Source: JBCAXA01 sp038534295 (GTDB lineage: Bacteria > Pseudomonadota > Gammaproteobacteria > Steroidobacterales > Woeseiaceae). Taken from it: a stretch of DNA of 64,000 nt. The stretch's first letter is position 1; each line of letters opens with the position of its first letter. A model generated the notes under the pieces. It ran no database searches. It saw nothing but the letters and a program-made list of their open reading frames with translations, and was not told the DNA's origin. The stretch spans positions 124,001 through 188,000 of the forward strand of contig JBCAXA010000004.1 of NCBI GenBank assembly GCA_038534295.1, read 5' to 3'. Shown piece after piece: positions 53,346-61,635 of this stretch. The translations under genes were made by a program, and so were the position numbers.

Positions 53346-53378
53346 GAACGGCGGGCCTCGGCCCGCCGTTCTTTTTTT
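53346..53378 (+). terminator. Intrinsic terminator after the TonB receptor
   Basis: A twelve-base perfect stem GAACGGCGGGCC/GGCCCGCCGTTC with two-base loop is followed by seven T. It separates the receptor gene from the methyltransferase. Confidence 0.9.
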
Positions 53379-53409
53379 GCCCGCTGAAAACACCCTGTAC
53401 ACTTGCCCG

Positions 53410-54336
53410 ATGACCGATAACGCCGAATCCTGGTCGCGCTACTGGCGCTCCGAATCCAAACAGGGAGAGGTTTTCGTCGATCCAAGCGGCGAGAAGCACC
53501 CCGCACTCACCGAATTCTGGGAACGGGCGCTCGCGTCCGTTCAAGCTGGCGAGCGCATCGTCGATATCGCCGCCGGCGCTGGCTCGATACTTGCGTGCCT
53601 CGCAGGCGTCGAGCGTGTTGAAAAACTCGCCTGTGACCTATCCGGCGACGCGCTCGCGCGGCTCCGCGAACGCTTGCCGGATGTCGCGACGTCGGTGTGC
53701 GACGCCACCGCGTTGCCGTACGACGACCAAAGTATGGATTGGGTCGTCAGCCAATTCGGTCTGGAATACGCCGGCGGCGCGGCATTTGACGAAGCGGTAC
53801 GCATTGTCGCGCCGGGCGGCCGATTCGTTGCGCTTTGCCACTACCGTGACGGGATCATTGATCGCAATCATCAAAAGCAGCTCGCCGCGGCGGCGATGCT
53901 CAAAGATGAGCAGTTCATCGCCAAAGCCACGGCGCTGATCCGCGCCGCGTTCGTCAACGACGAGGCGAAATTCAACGCGACGGCCGAAGCTTTCATTCCC
54001 GCCGAACGCAAGCTCGCGGCGGCCGTTAGCGACATGCAGGTCGGCGTCCACGCACACCTGTACATCGGTTTCCGGCAGCTCTACGAGCGCCGCCGCCAGT
54101 ATAACGTCGAAGACATTACCGGCTGGCTGGATGCCATGGCCGGTGAGGTGGACAACAGCATAGAACGGCTGCAGGCTATCACCGCCGTCGCCCTCACCGA
54201 AGACGAGGTCGCCGCAATCGGACGCCGCTGCATCGACAGCGGCTTAGACTGGCAATCGCCAGCGAAATTTTATGGCAGCGACCAAGAGCTTCCGGTTGCG
54301 TGGCATCTTGCCGCTGCGCGACCGCCAACGCGCTAG
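53410..54336 (+). CDS. Class I SAM-dependent methyltransferase
   Basis: A 308-residue protein with motif I IVDIAAGAGSILACLAGV (about residues 46-63), motif II ACDLSGDAL and DWVVSQFGLEYAG near 115-130, a UbiE/Methyltransf_11-type methyltransferase. The first 40 residues have WSRYWRSESKQG, typical of this class. Substrate unknown. ATG 53410 is chosen over ATG 53377, which sits in the terminator. The next gene, SapC, starts 28 bases after its stop, so it may be co-transcribed. Confidence 0.9.
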   Translation: MTDNAESWSRYWRSESKQGEVFVDPSGEKHPALTEFWERALASVQAGERIVDIAAGAGSILACLAGVERVEKLACDLSGDALARLRERLPDVATSVCDATALPYDDQSMDWVVSQFGLEYAGGAAFDEAVRIVAPGGRFVALCHYRDGIIDRNHQKQLAAAAMLKDEQFIAKATALIRAAFVNDEAKFNATAEAFIPAERKLAAAVSDMQVGVHAHLYIGFRQLYERRRQYNVEDITGWLDAMAGEVDNSIERLQAITAVALTEDEVAAIGRRCIDSGLDWQSPAKFYGSDQELPVAWHLAAARPPTR

Positions 54337-54364
54337 TGCAACTGCCGACCTACGCGGAGAATCC

Positions 54365-55162
54365 ATGAACGATCAAAACACCGAAACCCAGCAGAGCGGC
54401 GCAACGCCGATTACCGGCTCCATGTTCTTGTATCAACAGCCAGAGCTGTTGACCGAAAAAGACCACGGCCACCTGGGCCTGACACCGCAACAAAATCCGT
54501 TTGAACACGTCCGCAACGAACGGGTCATTCCGCTCACCTTGACCGAATTCGGCAGTGCTCAGCGACACTTTCCAATCATATTCTCGAGCACTGACGGCAG
54601 GGCTGTGCCGCTCGCAGTGGTAGGCATTGCCGACGGCGAAAACCTGTTCGTCGACGACGCCGGCGAATGGGACCCGATGGTGTATGTGCCCTCCTACCTG
54701 CGGTGCTACCCGTTCGCGTTTGCGCGCGTCGCCGAAGACCGCATGGCGGCGGTCATCGATCGAGCGGCGTCATCGGTACGCGAGAATCCGCAGTTTCCGT
54801 TTTTTGAAGGTGGCAAGCCGACCGAGCACACCGACCAGATGATGCAGTTTTGTACGCAGTATGAAACCGAACGCAATCGCACGCGTGAGTTTTGCGAGAC
54901 CTTGGGTGAGCTCGGCCTGCTGACCGCACAGCAAGCAACGCACAAGCAACCAGGCGCTGACGAACCCGTGCCGCTAGCTGAATACAACAGTATCGATGCG
55001 GGCAAACTCACCGAACTTGCGGGCGACAAGATCACCGAGTTTCACCGCAACGGCACACTGTCGGCAATGTATCTGCAGCTTTATTCGATCGAGAATTGGC
55101 GCCATCTCATGGCGCGCCGGGTACGACGGGAGATTCAGGCCCGCGGCAACGGCCGCGCCTGA
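54365..55162 (+). CDS. SapC family protein
   Basis: A 265-residue protein with the SapC signatures MFLYQQPELLTEKDHGHLG, HFPIIFSS, GENLFVDDAGEWD, VPSYLRCYPFAF and FHRNGTLSAMYLQLYS. SapC, first described with a surface-layer-type protein, often neighbours TonB receptors, tryptophan halogenase-like genes and 2OG-Fe(II) enzymes; its role is unknown. No signal peptide. ATG 54365. Confidence 0.93.
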   Translation: MNDQNTETQQSGATPITGSMFLYQQPELLTEKDHGHLGLTPQQNPFEHVRNERVIPLTLTEFGSAQRHFPIIFSSTDGRAVPLAVVGIADGENLFVDDAGEWDPMVYVPSYLRCYPFAFARVAEDRMAAVIDRAASSVRENPQFPFFEGGKPTEHTDQMMQFCTQYETERNRTREFCETLGELGLLTAQQATHKQPGADEPVPLAEYNSIDAGKLTELAGDKITEFHRNGTLSAMYLQLYSIENWRHLMARRVRREIQARGNGRA

Positions 55163-55190
55163 CACTAAGCCAACGTAAGCAGGGCATTTG

Positions 55191-56858
55191 CTACGCGGGC
55201 AGGATATCGAAAGGCGCCGTTACGCGACGGGCACCGGTCGCGAACGGCGCGGTGCCGTGCCACAAAAACGACGGAAACAGCACCAACAGTCCTGCACGTG
55301 GCTCGATCCATTGATCGGGCGGTAGGTCGGGGATCGTCGCAAACGGTGGTTCACCGAATTTGATCCAACCCTCACGACGTTCCCTCGAATCGGCCGTCGG
55401 TCGCGGTACATACGCATAATACGCCGAACTCAACCAACCACGTGGATGCACGTGACTCACGTGGTAGCCACCTGGCTCCAGCTCGACCGACCAACATTCG
55501 GCAATACGGAAATCATCGGTGCGGCGGCTCGCGAGCGGATGGTTCGCCGCGACATCGAGCTCCTCGAGGTAGGTGGCCACTGGGGTACGCAGCGCCGCCA
55601 AATAGGCGCGGACCACTGGCGCGGTCATTCGCTTGAGGTCGTTTTGGGTCTGGTTTCCACCGCGCAAGGATTGGGCGAGCGGCCGACGCCGATACGGCCG
55701 TTCCTGGTCGAGCGCTGTCAGCAACGCGGTATTGAACGCGTCGAGGCTCGCAAACCCCGCCGGAACCGGCAACTCAAACTCTCGCACCAGGCGGCCATGA
55801 TCGAGCAATGTCGCATAGGCATCTGGCTTCGCGATGCGCAGCGCCGTTGCCTCATAGGCTAGCCAGTTTTGATTGAGTGGCTCGCGCGCGCGCATCGGCG
55901 CAAGCGTATCCAGTGCGCTCTCGCCTCGGCCCTGCATCAGCAGCGCTGACACCAGCGCGGCGACCGCGGCTCGATGCGTTGGATCGGCCGCCAGCGCGGC
56001 GCGGGCAGCACTTTCCGCATCGTCAGCGGCGCCAATGTCGATGTGGGTCAGCGCTCGAACCGCGTCGGCGTCGGCGCCGACGAGACCCGAGCGATCCAGC
56101 ATCGCGAGTGCGAGCTGCGGGTTGTCGGCTTGCCGAGCGAGATCGATGGCGGGCGCACCGAGACCAGGCTGTGCGAGTGCCGCGTCGATCAATTGCTCAA
56201 AGCGCTCTGGCATGTCGTTCATCCACAGCGCTTCGGCCAGCGTTTTTAGGCTGAGTTCGGACGGTTCCGCGTGATGCGCGCGGGTGAGCCGGACAATCGC
56301 CGCATCGACATCGCCAGCGGCAAGCTCGCAGCGACCGAGCATGAATTCGATACTGGCGTCATTGCGTCCGGCGCGTTGCAACACACCGAGTTCGCGGCGG
56401 GCGTCCGCCGCCCTGCCCGTTTCAACGTAGACGCAGGCCAAACCATAGCGTGAGCTCACGTGACCCGAATCTAGCTTCAGCGCTTTAACAAACGCTTGTT
56501 CGGCAGTGTCAAAGCGCTCGAGATCGAGCGCTGCCCGACCGCGCGACTGCCAGGCCGCAACGAAACTCGGTGCTAGCTCGGTCGCACGTTCGAATGCCGC
56601 CAGTGCTGCATCAATGTCACCGGCGCTGCGGGCCGCGAGGCCAAGATTTCTTGCTAGCGCCGGATCGTTGGGCTGAGCTACCGCCGCTTTGGACAAGGTT
56701 TCGTAGGCACTATCCACGTCGCCAAGGCGACGCTGCGCCAGCCCAACCAGATGCAGAGCTTCAGCCGACGTCGCGCCGGCGAGTAAGGTCAGGACTTCAT
56801 GATAGGCGCCACGTTGAAACGCGCGCTGCGCCGCTGCAACGGATGGACGGGCAATCAC
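55191..56858 (-). CDS. TPR protein with C-terminal 2OG-Fe(II) oxygenase domain
   Basis: A 555-residue protein. Residues about 1-340 are TPR repeats (repeating A-x-x-x-G-x-x-x-x-A-x-x-x-x-x-x-A pattern, ending in LTHIDIGAADDAESAARAAL). The last 200 residues are a putative 2OG-Fe(II) oxygenase of the PF13759 type: YHVSHVHPRGWLSSAYYAYVP holds the iron-ligand histidine, with FPSFLWHGTAPF and an Arg for 2-oxoglutarate in RRVTAPFDI. It is convergent with SapC. GTG 56858 is chosen over TTG 56882. It follows the TPR/TonB-C-like gene by 66 bases. Confidence 0.88.
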   Translation of the reverse strand: MIARPSVAAAQRAFQRGAYHEVLTLLAGATSAEALHLVGLAQRRLGDVDSAYETLSKAAVAQPNDPALARNLGLAARSAGDIDAALAAFERATELAPSFVAAWQSRGRAALDLERFDTAEQAFVKALKLDSGHVSSRYGLACVYVETGRAADARRELGVLQRAGRNDASIEFMLGRCELAAGDVDAAIVRLTRAHHAEPSELSLKTLAEALWMNDMPERFEQLIDAALAQPGLGAPAIDLARQADNPQLALAMLDRSGLVGADADAVRALTHIDIGAADDAESAARAALAADPTHRAAVAALVSALLMQGRGESALDTLAPMRAREPLNQNWLAYEATALRIAKPDAYATLLDHGRLVREFELPVPAGFASLDAFNTALLTALDQERPYRRRPLAQSLRGGNQTQNDLKRMTAPVVRAYLAALRTPVATYLEELDVAANHPLASRRTDDFRIAECWSVELEPGGYHVSHVHPRGWLSSAYYAYVPRPTADSRERREGWIKFGEPPFATIPDLPPDQWIEPRAGLLVLFPSFLWHGTAPFATGARRVTAPFDILPA

Positions 56859-56924
56859 GGCGCAGTCTGAACTCGCTCGCAAAGCGCGAGCGGACGATCG
56901 GCAACTGGGTGGCTTGGTTCGTGC

Positions 56925-58334
56925 TTACTTGTCAGCGACGGCGGCGACAGTTCGCGGTTGCTTAGGCCGACCGATGCCCTTCTCGAGGAACTCGTTGTAC
57001 TCGTGATCCCAGTAAGCATATTCGAAACGGTACTCGTGATCGCGAGATACGACCGCCTCACCGTCGCGCATCGCCGGTCGATGCACGAAACGACGCAATT
57101 GCTTGACGACGAGGAAGTCTTTGAAGCGGTACGGTTCCGACTCGACGACTCGCGGATTTTGCATTCTGCCATCGGTACCGACGTCATAGCGAACGACGAC
57201 GGAACCACGCTTCATACCGCGACGCCGGACACGGTCACGCCAATAGGCAAAATTGGTCGAATGCACGGTAGGTAAGTCATTGAGCGTTAGCGGATCACCG
57301 AAATACTCGTCGAGCTGCTCGCTGGTTTTCGGGTCGGCCGCCATGGCCTGCCACGCTTTGCGATAGAAGCTCTCAGCTTTCACGGCATTGTTGGTTTTTA
57401 GCGTGTAGTAATCGCCCATCCCGGAGAACGCCTGCACTTTTTGCGCCGTGGTGGCCTGCTCGTTGCGTTCGGCGATCTTCATCATGACTTCGTAGTAACG
57501 CCGTGCCTGCTTGACGCCGTCGTAGCCATCGTACATTTCGTTGTACAAAAACAGGTTCGCGAGACGCCCGGTCACCGGAATCATGAGATGCGAACGGCGG
57601 CCCTCGGACTTGACAATGCGGCGCATGATGTCGCGGTATTCGTTCTGCGCGCCAATCTTGTCGCCGGTTTTTTCGAGCATCGCGGCGTAGTCGTACAGCG
57701 CCGGTAGAATTTCGAGTGAATCGCGACCGTATTGACGACGCAGTAAGTCGACGCGGTAGACCTGCAGCGCACGGGCCTGCTTATCGTCGCCGATGCGCAT
57801 ATAGAAGTCGCTGACTTCCTGCAGATAGTCGGCCAAGCCGGTGCTTTGCACGCCGTTGTTCACGGTATGCAGGTGCAAGGCTCGTTCGTACAGCTGCGCC
57901 GCATTCGACGCATCGCCGGCACCGTCGAGCAAACGGGCATATTCCCAGGTCGGCTGCTCGAGCTGCTCATCTAGATGGGTCGTTTCGTTTGAGATCAGGT
58001 CAAGCGCTGCCGCATAGTTTTGCTGGGCGGGCTCTAGTCGACCGGCACGGTGCTGCGCGCGGGCCAATTTAGCGAGGATTGCGCCTCGTTCGAGCGATGT
58101 TGCATTGGGCATGTCGGCAAGCGCCATCAGCATCCACTTGCCGGTATCGATGCAGGCTTCAAACTCGCCGTTTTGGAATTGCTCGTCGAAGGCCTGCACG
58201 GCGCTGTCGAAATTGACGGGCGACTCCGTTTGGTCGGCGTTTGGCGCCGCGCCGACCGTCACGCTAGCCGAGAGGCCGAGCAGCAAACAGAAAGAAAGCT
58301 GGGTTGGGTTTACGAATCTGTTTCGAAAAGACAC
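56925..58334 (-). CDS. TPR protein with TonB-C-like C-terminal domain, secreted
   Basis: A 469-residue protein: signal peptide (SFCLLLGLSASVTVGA), TPR-like repeats (QQNYAAALDLI, AQLYERALHLHTV, RRYYEVMMKIAERNEQ), and a C-terminal domain with RGSVVVRYDVGTDGRMQNPRVVESEP that is the pattern of a TonB C-terminal fold, ending in a basic region PKQPRTV. It has no TonB transmembrane energy-transducer helix, so it may serve as periplasmic scaffold. The 2OG-oxygenase gene lies downstream, 66 bases away. Confidence 0.82.
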   Translation of the reverse strand: MSFRNRFVNPTQLSFCLLLGLSASVTVGAAPNADQTESPVNFDSAVQAFDEQFQNGEFEACIDTGKWMLMALADMPNATSLERGAILAKLARAQHRAGRLEPAQQNYAAALDLISNETTHLDEQLEQPTWEYARLLDGAGDASNAAQLYERALHLHTVNNGVQSTGLADYLQEVSDFYMRIGDDKQARALQVYRVDLLRRQYGRDSLEILPALYDYAAMLEKTGDKIGAQNEYRDIMRRIVKSEGRRSHLMIPVTGRLANLFLYNEMYDGYDGVKQARRYYEVMMKIAERNEQATTAQKVQAFSGMGDYYTLKTNNAVKAESFYRKAWQAMAADPKTSEQLDEYFGDPLTLNDLPTVHSTNFAYWRDRVRRRGMKRGSVVVRYDVGTDGRMQNPRVVESEPYRFKDFLVVKQLRRFVHRPAMRDGEAVVSRDHEYRFEYAYWDHEYNEFLEKGIGRPKQPRTVAAVADK

Positions 58335-58571
58335 AGCTTATCCGCTTCTCCGTGGTTAGCGAGACCACGCGAAACCGAGACGCGGACGGCGACGTAAATC
58401 GCCGGGAGGCGATGACCCGACGGCAGGTTGACCATTTCCTGCGATGCCGGAATAAACATCCTTGCGCAGAGCCCCCTCTACCGCGACAGGCCTCACTTGA
58501 GTCCCTGCGAAATCGACACTACGCTCGTCATCCGAGAGTATCACCTCATGACGTCGGCGCAACGGTAACCA

Positions 58572-59174
58572 ATGAAACTTTGCAACTTTGTGTTCTGCAT
58601 CACGTTAATTTCAGCCAATGTGTATGCACAGAGCGACAGTACGCTTGCTTTATGTCGGCAGATCGCCGGTGATGTTGAGCGCCTTGCCTGCTACGACGCA
58701 CTGGCGGACGAGGCTAGGGCTGTCGAAATACCGCCCGCGCAGGCTCCTGGCAGCGTCGCCGCCGCGGCACAAGCGACGACGGATGCAGCGCCTGAGTCGG
58801 TTGCCGCAGCACCGGTCCCAGAGCCGCCCGCACCAACCGAGTCGTCGGTCAGTTCGTCGACGCAAGGTGTGTCGCTGGACGATCCAGTGGATCTGTTTGG
58901 GCGCTCCGATCGTGAAATTCGCGATGTCGCCGTTCGCGAGAACGCCGGCAACGTGCTCGACCGATTGGAAGCCGCTGTAACTGACGTGACAGAGCTCGCA
59001 AGTGGCCGATTGGCGGTCGAACTCGACAATGGCCAACGCTGGCAGCAAACCGAAAGCGAGCGCATTCGTATCAAGGCGAACGATCGGATCGAAATTCGCC
59101 GCGGCCGACTCGGCGCCTATTTCCTGAAGAAGGTGGGCACCAATCGCAGCGTTCGGGTCAAACGCGTTCTCTGA
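58572..59174 (+). CDS. Hypothetical secreted protein
   Basis: A 200-residue protein with signal peptide MKLCNFVFCITLISANVYAQ, an N-terminal pattern CRQIAGDVERLACYDALADEA, an Ala/Pro-rich low-complexity middle, and a C-terminal beta-rich stretch (LAVELDNGQRWQQTESERIRIKAND) that looks like a small OB/SH3-like fold. The CxxI...RLxCYDxLA start is common in uncharacterised secreted gammaproteobacterial proteins. Function unknown. It is convergent with the EAL protein gene. Confidence 0.8.
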   Translation: MKLCNFVFCITLISANVYAQSDSTLALCRQIAGDVERLACYDALADEARAVEIPPAQAPGSVAAAAQATTDAAPESVAAAPVPEPPAPTESSVSSSTQGVSLDDPVDLFGRSDREIRDVAVRENAGNVLDRLEAAVTDVTELASGRLAVELDNGQRWQQTESERIRIKANDRIEIRRGRLGAYFLKKVGTNRSVRVKRVL

Positions 59175-59197
59175 GCCATGCTCGTGATCGGCTGAGC

Positions 59198-60805
59198 TCA
59201 GCCGTCGGCGATCTGCATCATCAGCGCGGTCGGCGCGAGCTCATCGCCGGCTCGCGCGGGGCGCGCAAAGTAAAAACCCTGCAATTCGTCGCAGCCCAGC
59301 TCGGCCATCGTTGCGGCCTGCTCGCGCGTCTCGATGCCCTCAGCGGTAACGCGAATATCGAGGTCGTGCGCCATGGTAATAACGGACCGAGTCACGACAG
59401 CCGTGCGGCGATCGCTAATGTCGCGCACGAAGGCTTTGTCGATCTTCAAACGGCTCACCGGCAAATGACGCAAGTAGTCGAGGCTCGCGTAAGCGCAGCC
59501 GAAATCGTCGAGCGCAATGCCGATGCCGAGTTCTCGAAGCGCCGCCATGGTCGCGGCGGCCGCTCGCACGTCGGCGATCGCGGTGCTCTCGGTGACTTCC
59601 AGTTCAACCAGACGCGGCTCAATAGCGTAACGCTCCAACATCCCGGCGAGCGCGCGCGTCAATGCCCCATCCTTGAGGCTGCGTGCGGAGACGTTGATGG
59701 CGATCGGTAGCGCCTCGCCACGCTCGACCTGCCAACGCTGAAGCTGTCGCCCGACGCGATCAATGACGTACTCGTCAACGCGCTGAACCAGCCCGTTCTC
59801 CTCGATGAACGGCATGAACGTGGCCGCGGACGTGACAAAGCCATCGGATCGCGACCAGCGCAAGAGCGCTTCGAGACGCACGGCGATATGCGCACGGGCA
59901 TCGACAATTGGCTGAAACTGCAGATGCAATCGATTTGAGTCAATCGCACGGCCAACATCGACCAGCAGCCGTTGGCGATGCGCGCTGCGCCGATTCAGCT
60001 GCTCACTGTAGTACTTCCAGCGACCGGTATTTTCCGTTTGCTGACCGCCGAGCGCATGCAGCGCCTTTGCCAAAAGCTCGGCCGGCTCTTGAGCATCGTC
60101 GGGCGACACGGCGATGCCGAGGGATACCGACGTGCGAACTCGATCACGACCAGCGATCATCGGCACCGAAAGCGCGCGAGTCAGCTCGTCGGTGACTGAG
60201 TCGATATCCTCGGCAGCTCCGACACCGTTGACGACGAACACGCTGTGGTCAAGATCGACAATCCGATCGGCACGGTCCAGAGAGCGCTCGATCCGTGCCG
60301 CAAAAACAACGGTGCGTGTGTCGTTCACCGCATCGGCGGCGACTAGTGGCCGCAAACGACGTGCGAACTGTTCGAGCTCAGTCGGATTCTCCGGCACCGG
60401 CAAGCTCTGCAGTTTTCCGTCCCAACCCGATTGCGCGTGGCGTTCAACGGCAGCGGTGACGAGGTCGGCCAGCGCATCAATGGTTAGGTGTCCCTTGATG
60501 ACGTAGTCCTCAGCGCCAAGGCTCAGCGCGGCAAGCGCGGAGTTCTCGTTTTCCTCACCCGACAGCACGACGATGGGCGTGTTCGGGCAAGCGGACTGCA
60601 TATCCTTGACTGCTCCGATGCCCTGACGGTCGGGCAGATCGAGGTCGAGGAGAACGACGTCGAAGCGCTCGTCGTTGCTGAGTTTCTCGGCTTCGACAAC
60701 GTTCCGACAGCGCCACAGATTGACTTCAAACGCGCCAGTTTCGACGAGCTGCTTCTCGAGCAGTGCCGCATCCGCCGTGTTGTCCTCGACCAGCAGTATC
60801 TTCAT
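59198..60805 (-). CDS. Response regulator with degenerate GGDEF and intact EAL phosphodiesterase
   Basis: A 535-residue protein. Receiver: residues 1-122, with LLVEDN and phospho-acceptor Asp54 (VLLDLDLPDR). The next 150 residues are a GGDEF-derived fold, with IVDLDHSVFVVN in place of RLGGDEF, so no cyclase activity. The EAL domain (about 280-530) keeps the metal and catalytic residues: EAL 312-314, Asn371 in INVSARSL, Glu403/406 in EVTES, Asp433-Asp434 in LDDFG, Lys454 and Glu489. It should cleave c-di-GMP, controlled by a partner kinase. It is divergent from the REC-like and diguanylate cyclase genes. Confidence 0.93.
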   Translation of the reverse strand: MKILLVEDNTADAALLEKQLVETGAFEVNLWRCRNVVEAEKLSNDERFDVVLLDLDLPDRQGIGAVKDMQSACPNTPIVVLSGEENENSALAALSLGAEDYVIKGHLTIDALADLVTAAVERHAQSGWDGKLQSLPVPENPTELEQFARRLRPLVAADAVNDTRTVVFAARIERSLDRADRIVDLDHSVFVVNGVGAAEDIDSVTDELTRALSVPMIAGRDRVRTSVSLGIAVSPDDAQEPAELLAKALHALGGQQTENTGRWKYYSEQLNRRSAHRQRLLVDVGRAIDSNRLHLQFQPIVDARAHIAVRLEALLRWSRSDGFVTSAATFMPFIEENGLVQRVDEYVIDRVGRQLQRWQVERGEALPIAINVSARSLKDGALTRALAGMLERYAIEPRLVELEVTESTAIADVRAAAATMAALRELGIGIALDDFGCAYASLDYLRHLPVSRLKIDKAFVRDISDRRTAVVTRSVITMAHDLDIRVTAEGIETREQAATMAELGCDELQGFYFARPARAGDELAPTALMMQIADG

Positions 60806-61135
60806 TGCGACCCGATTCCTTCGGACATGAGCGGAATATGTATCGGCGCGTGAAGTTTCACCTTGAGTGTGCCGGGCGGATCGAGTGACCTTTGCTAAAG
60901 CTCTCGCGCACCAGGTCGATAACAGTTGTTAGCGCAGAGTATGGAATCGCTGCTCTGAATGCGGCTGTCGAAGAACAAGGGCGGACAATTAATCGACAAT
61001 GCCGAAAGTCATGCCAAGCAAGCTCGATTCGATTTTCCGCATGGCAACGGCAATCACCGCCATTGCTGACCGGGTCGATCACCGACGGTGCGGGGGTCGA
61101 AATCACTGCCGGTACACAAGGGGTTGGATGCATAT
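60806..61135. other. 330-base intergenic region between the divergent signalling genes
   Basis: I see no gene, repeat or intrinsic terminator here. It must contain the promoters of the EAL protein on the minus strand and of the REC-like gene on the plus strand, but no confident -35/-10 pair stands out. Confidence 0.5.
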
Positions 61136-61576
61136 ATGACCGCAGCGCAGATAGTTGCAGTTATCGGCGCCGATGATGCGCTCCGCGCGCTGCTGGTCGA
61201 TCTGAGAGAAAGTCTCGGGAACGGCATGGAAATCGTGCAGGCAACGACGCTCGTGGAACTCGAGGCGCTAACGACCCATGAACAAAAAGTGTTGCCGACG
61301 TTTGTACTCGTCAAAGTGCCGAGCGATGACTCCGGTGCAGAGACGCTGCTGCGAGCAATGAGTTTCGGCCCGTTGGCTGACCTACCAACGGTCGCTGTCG
61401 TCGACGACCCGCAACGTGATCTCGTGCAAACCTGTTATCGGGCTGGCGCAGCGGCTGTGGTTCGATGCCGCTCGTCGGCAGCCGAACGCGCGCGACAGTT
61501 CGAAACCATCATCCGGTTTTGGCTGCGGCATATCGGTGGGCACGGCTTCGAGGCCAATCGTGCCAGGCGTCGCTAA
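61136..61576 (+). CDS. Stand-alone degenerate receiver-like protein
   Basis: A 146-residue protein with receiver topology (IVAVIGADDALRALL at the start, FVLVKVPSDD where a receiver would have its phospho-Asp, TVAVVDD, and VVRCRSSA where the conserved Lys would be). The Asp is replaced and the Lys is Arg, so phosphorylation is unlikely; it may act as a switch partner. ATG 61136 follows GGATG-CATAT with a weak ribosome site. The REC-GGDEF-EAL gene starts 59 bases later. Confidence 0.75.
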   Translation: MTAAQIVAVIGADDALRALLVDLRESLGNGMEIVQATTLVELEALTTHEQKVLPTFVLVKVPSDDSGAETLLRAMSFGPLADLPTVAVVDDPQRDLVQTCYRAGAAAVVRCRSSAAERARQFETIIRFWLRHIGGHGFEANRARRR

Positions 61577-61635
61577 GGGTCTGTCGAGGTCGGCCGACAA
61601 ACAGAGGTGACGCATCCTGCCGCACAGCCAGGAGT

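Noticed and set aside
51976..53544. Long open frame on the minus strand, antisense to the TonB receptor
   Set aside because: It mirrors the receptor codon structure, has no domain or signal peptide, and no ribosome site. The receptor has full domain support.
58335..58571. Riboswitch in the divergent region before the TPR gene
   Set aside because: There is some hairpin potential, but I could not match the conserved core of a known riboswitch class.
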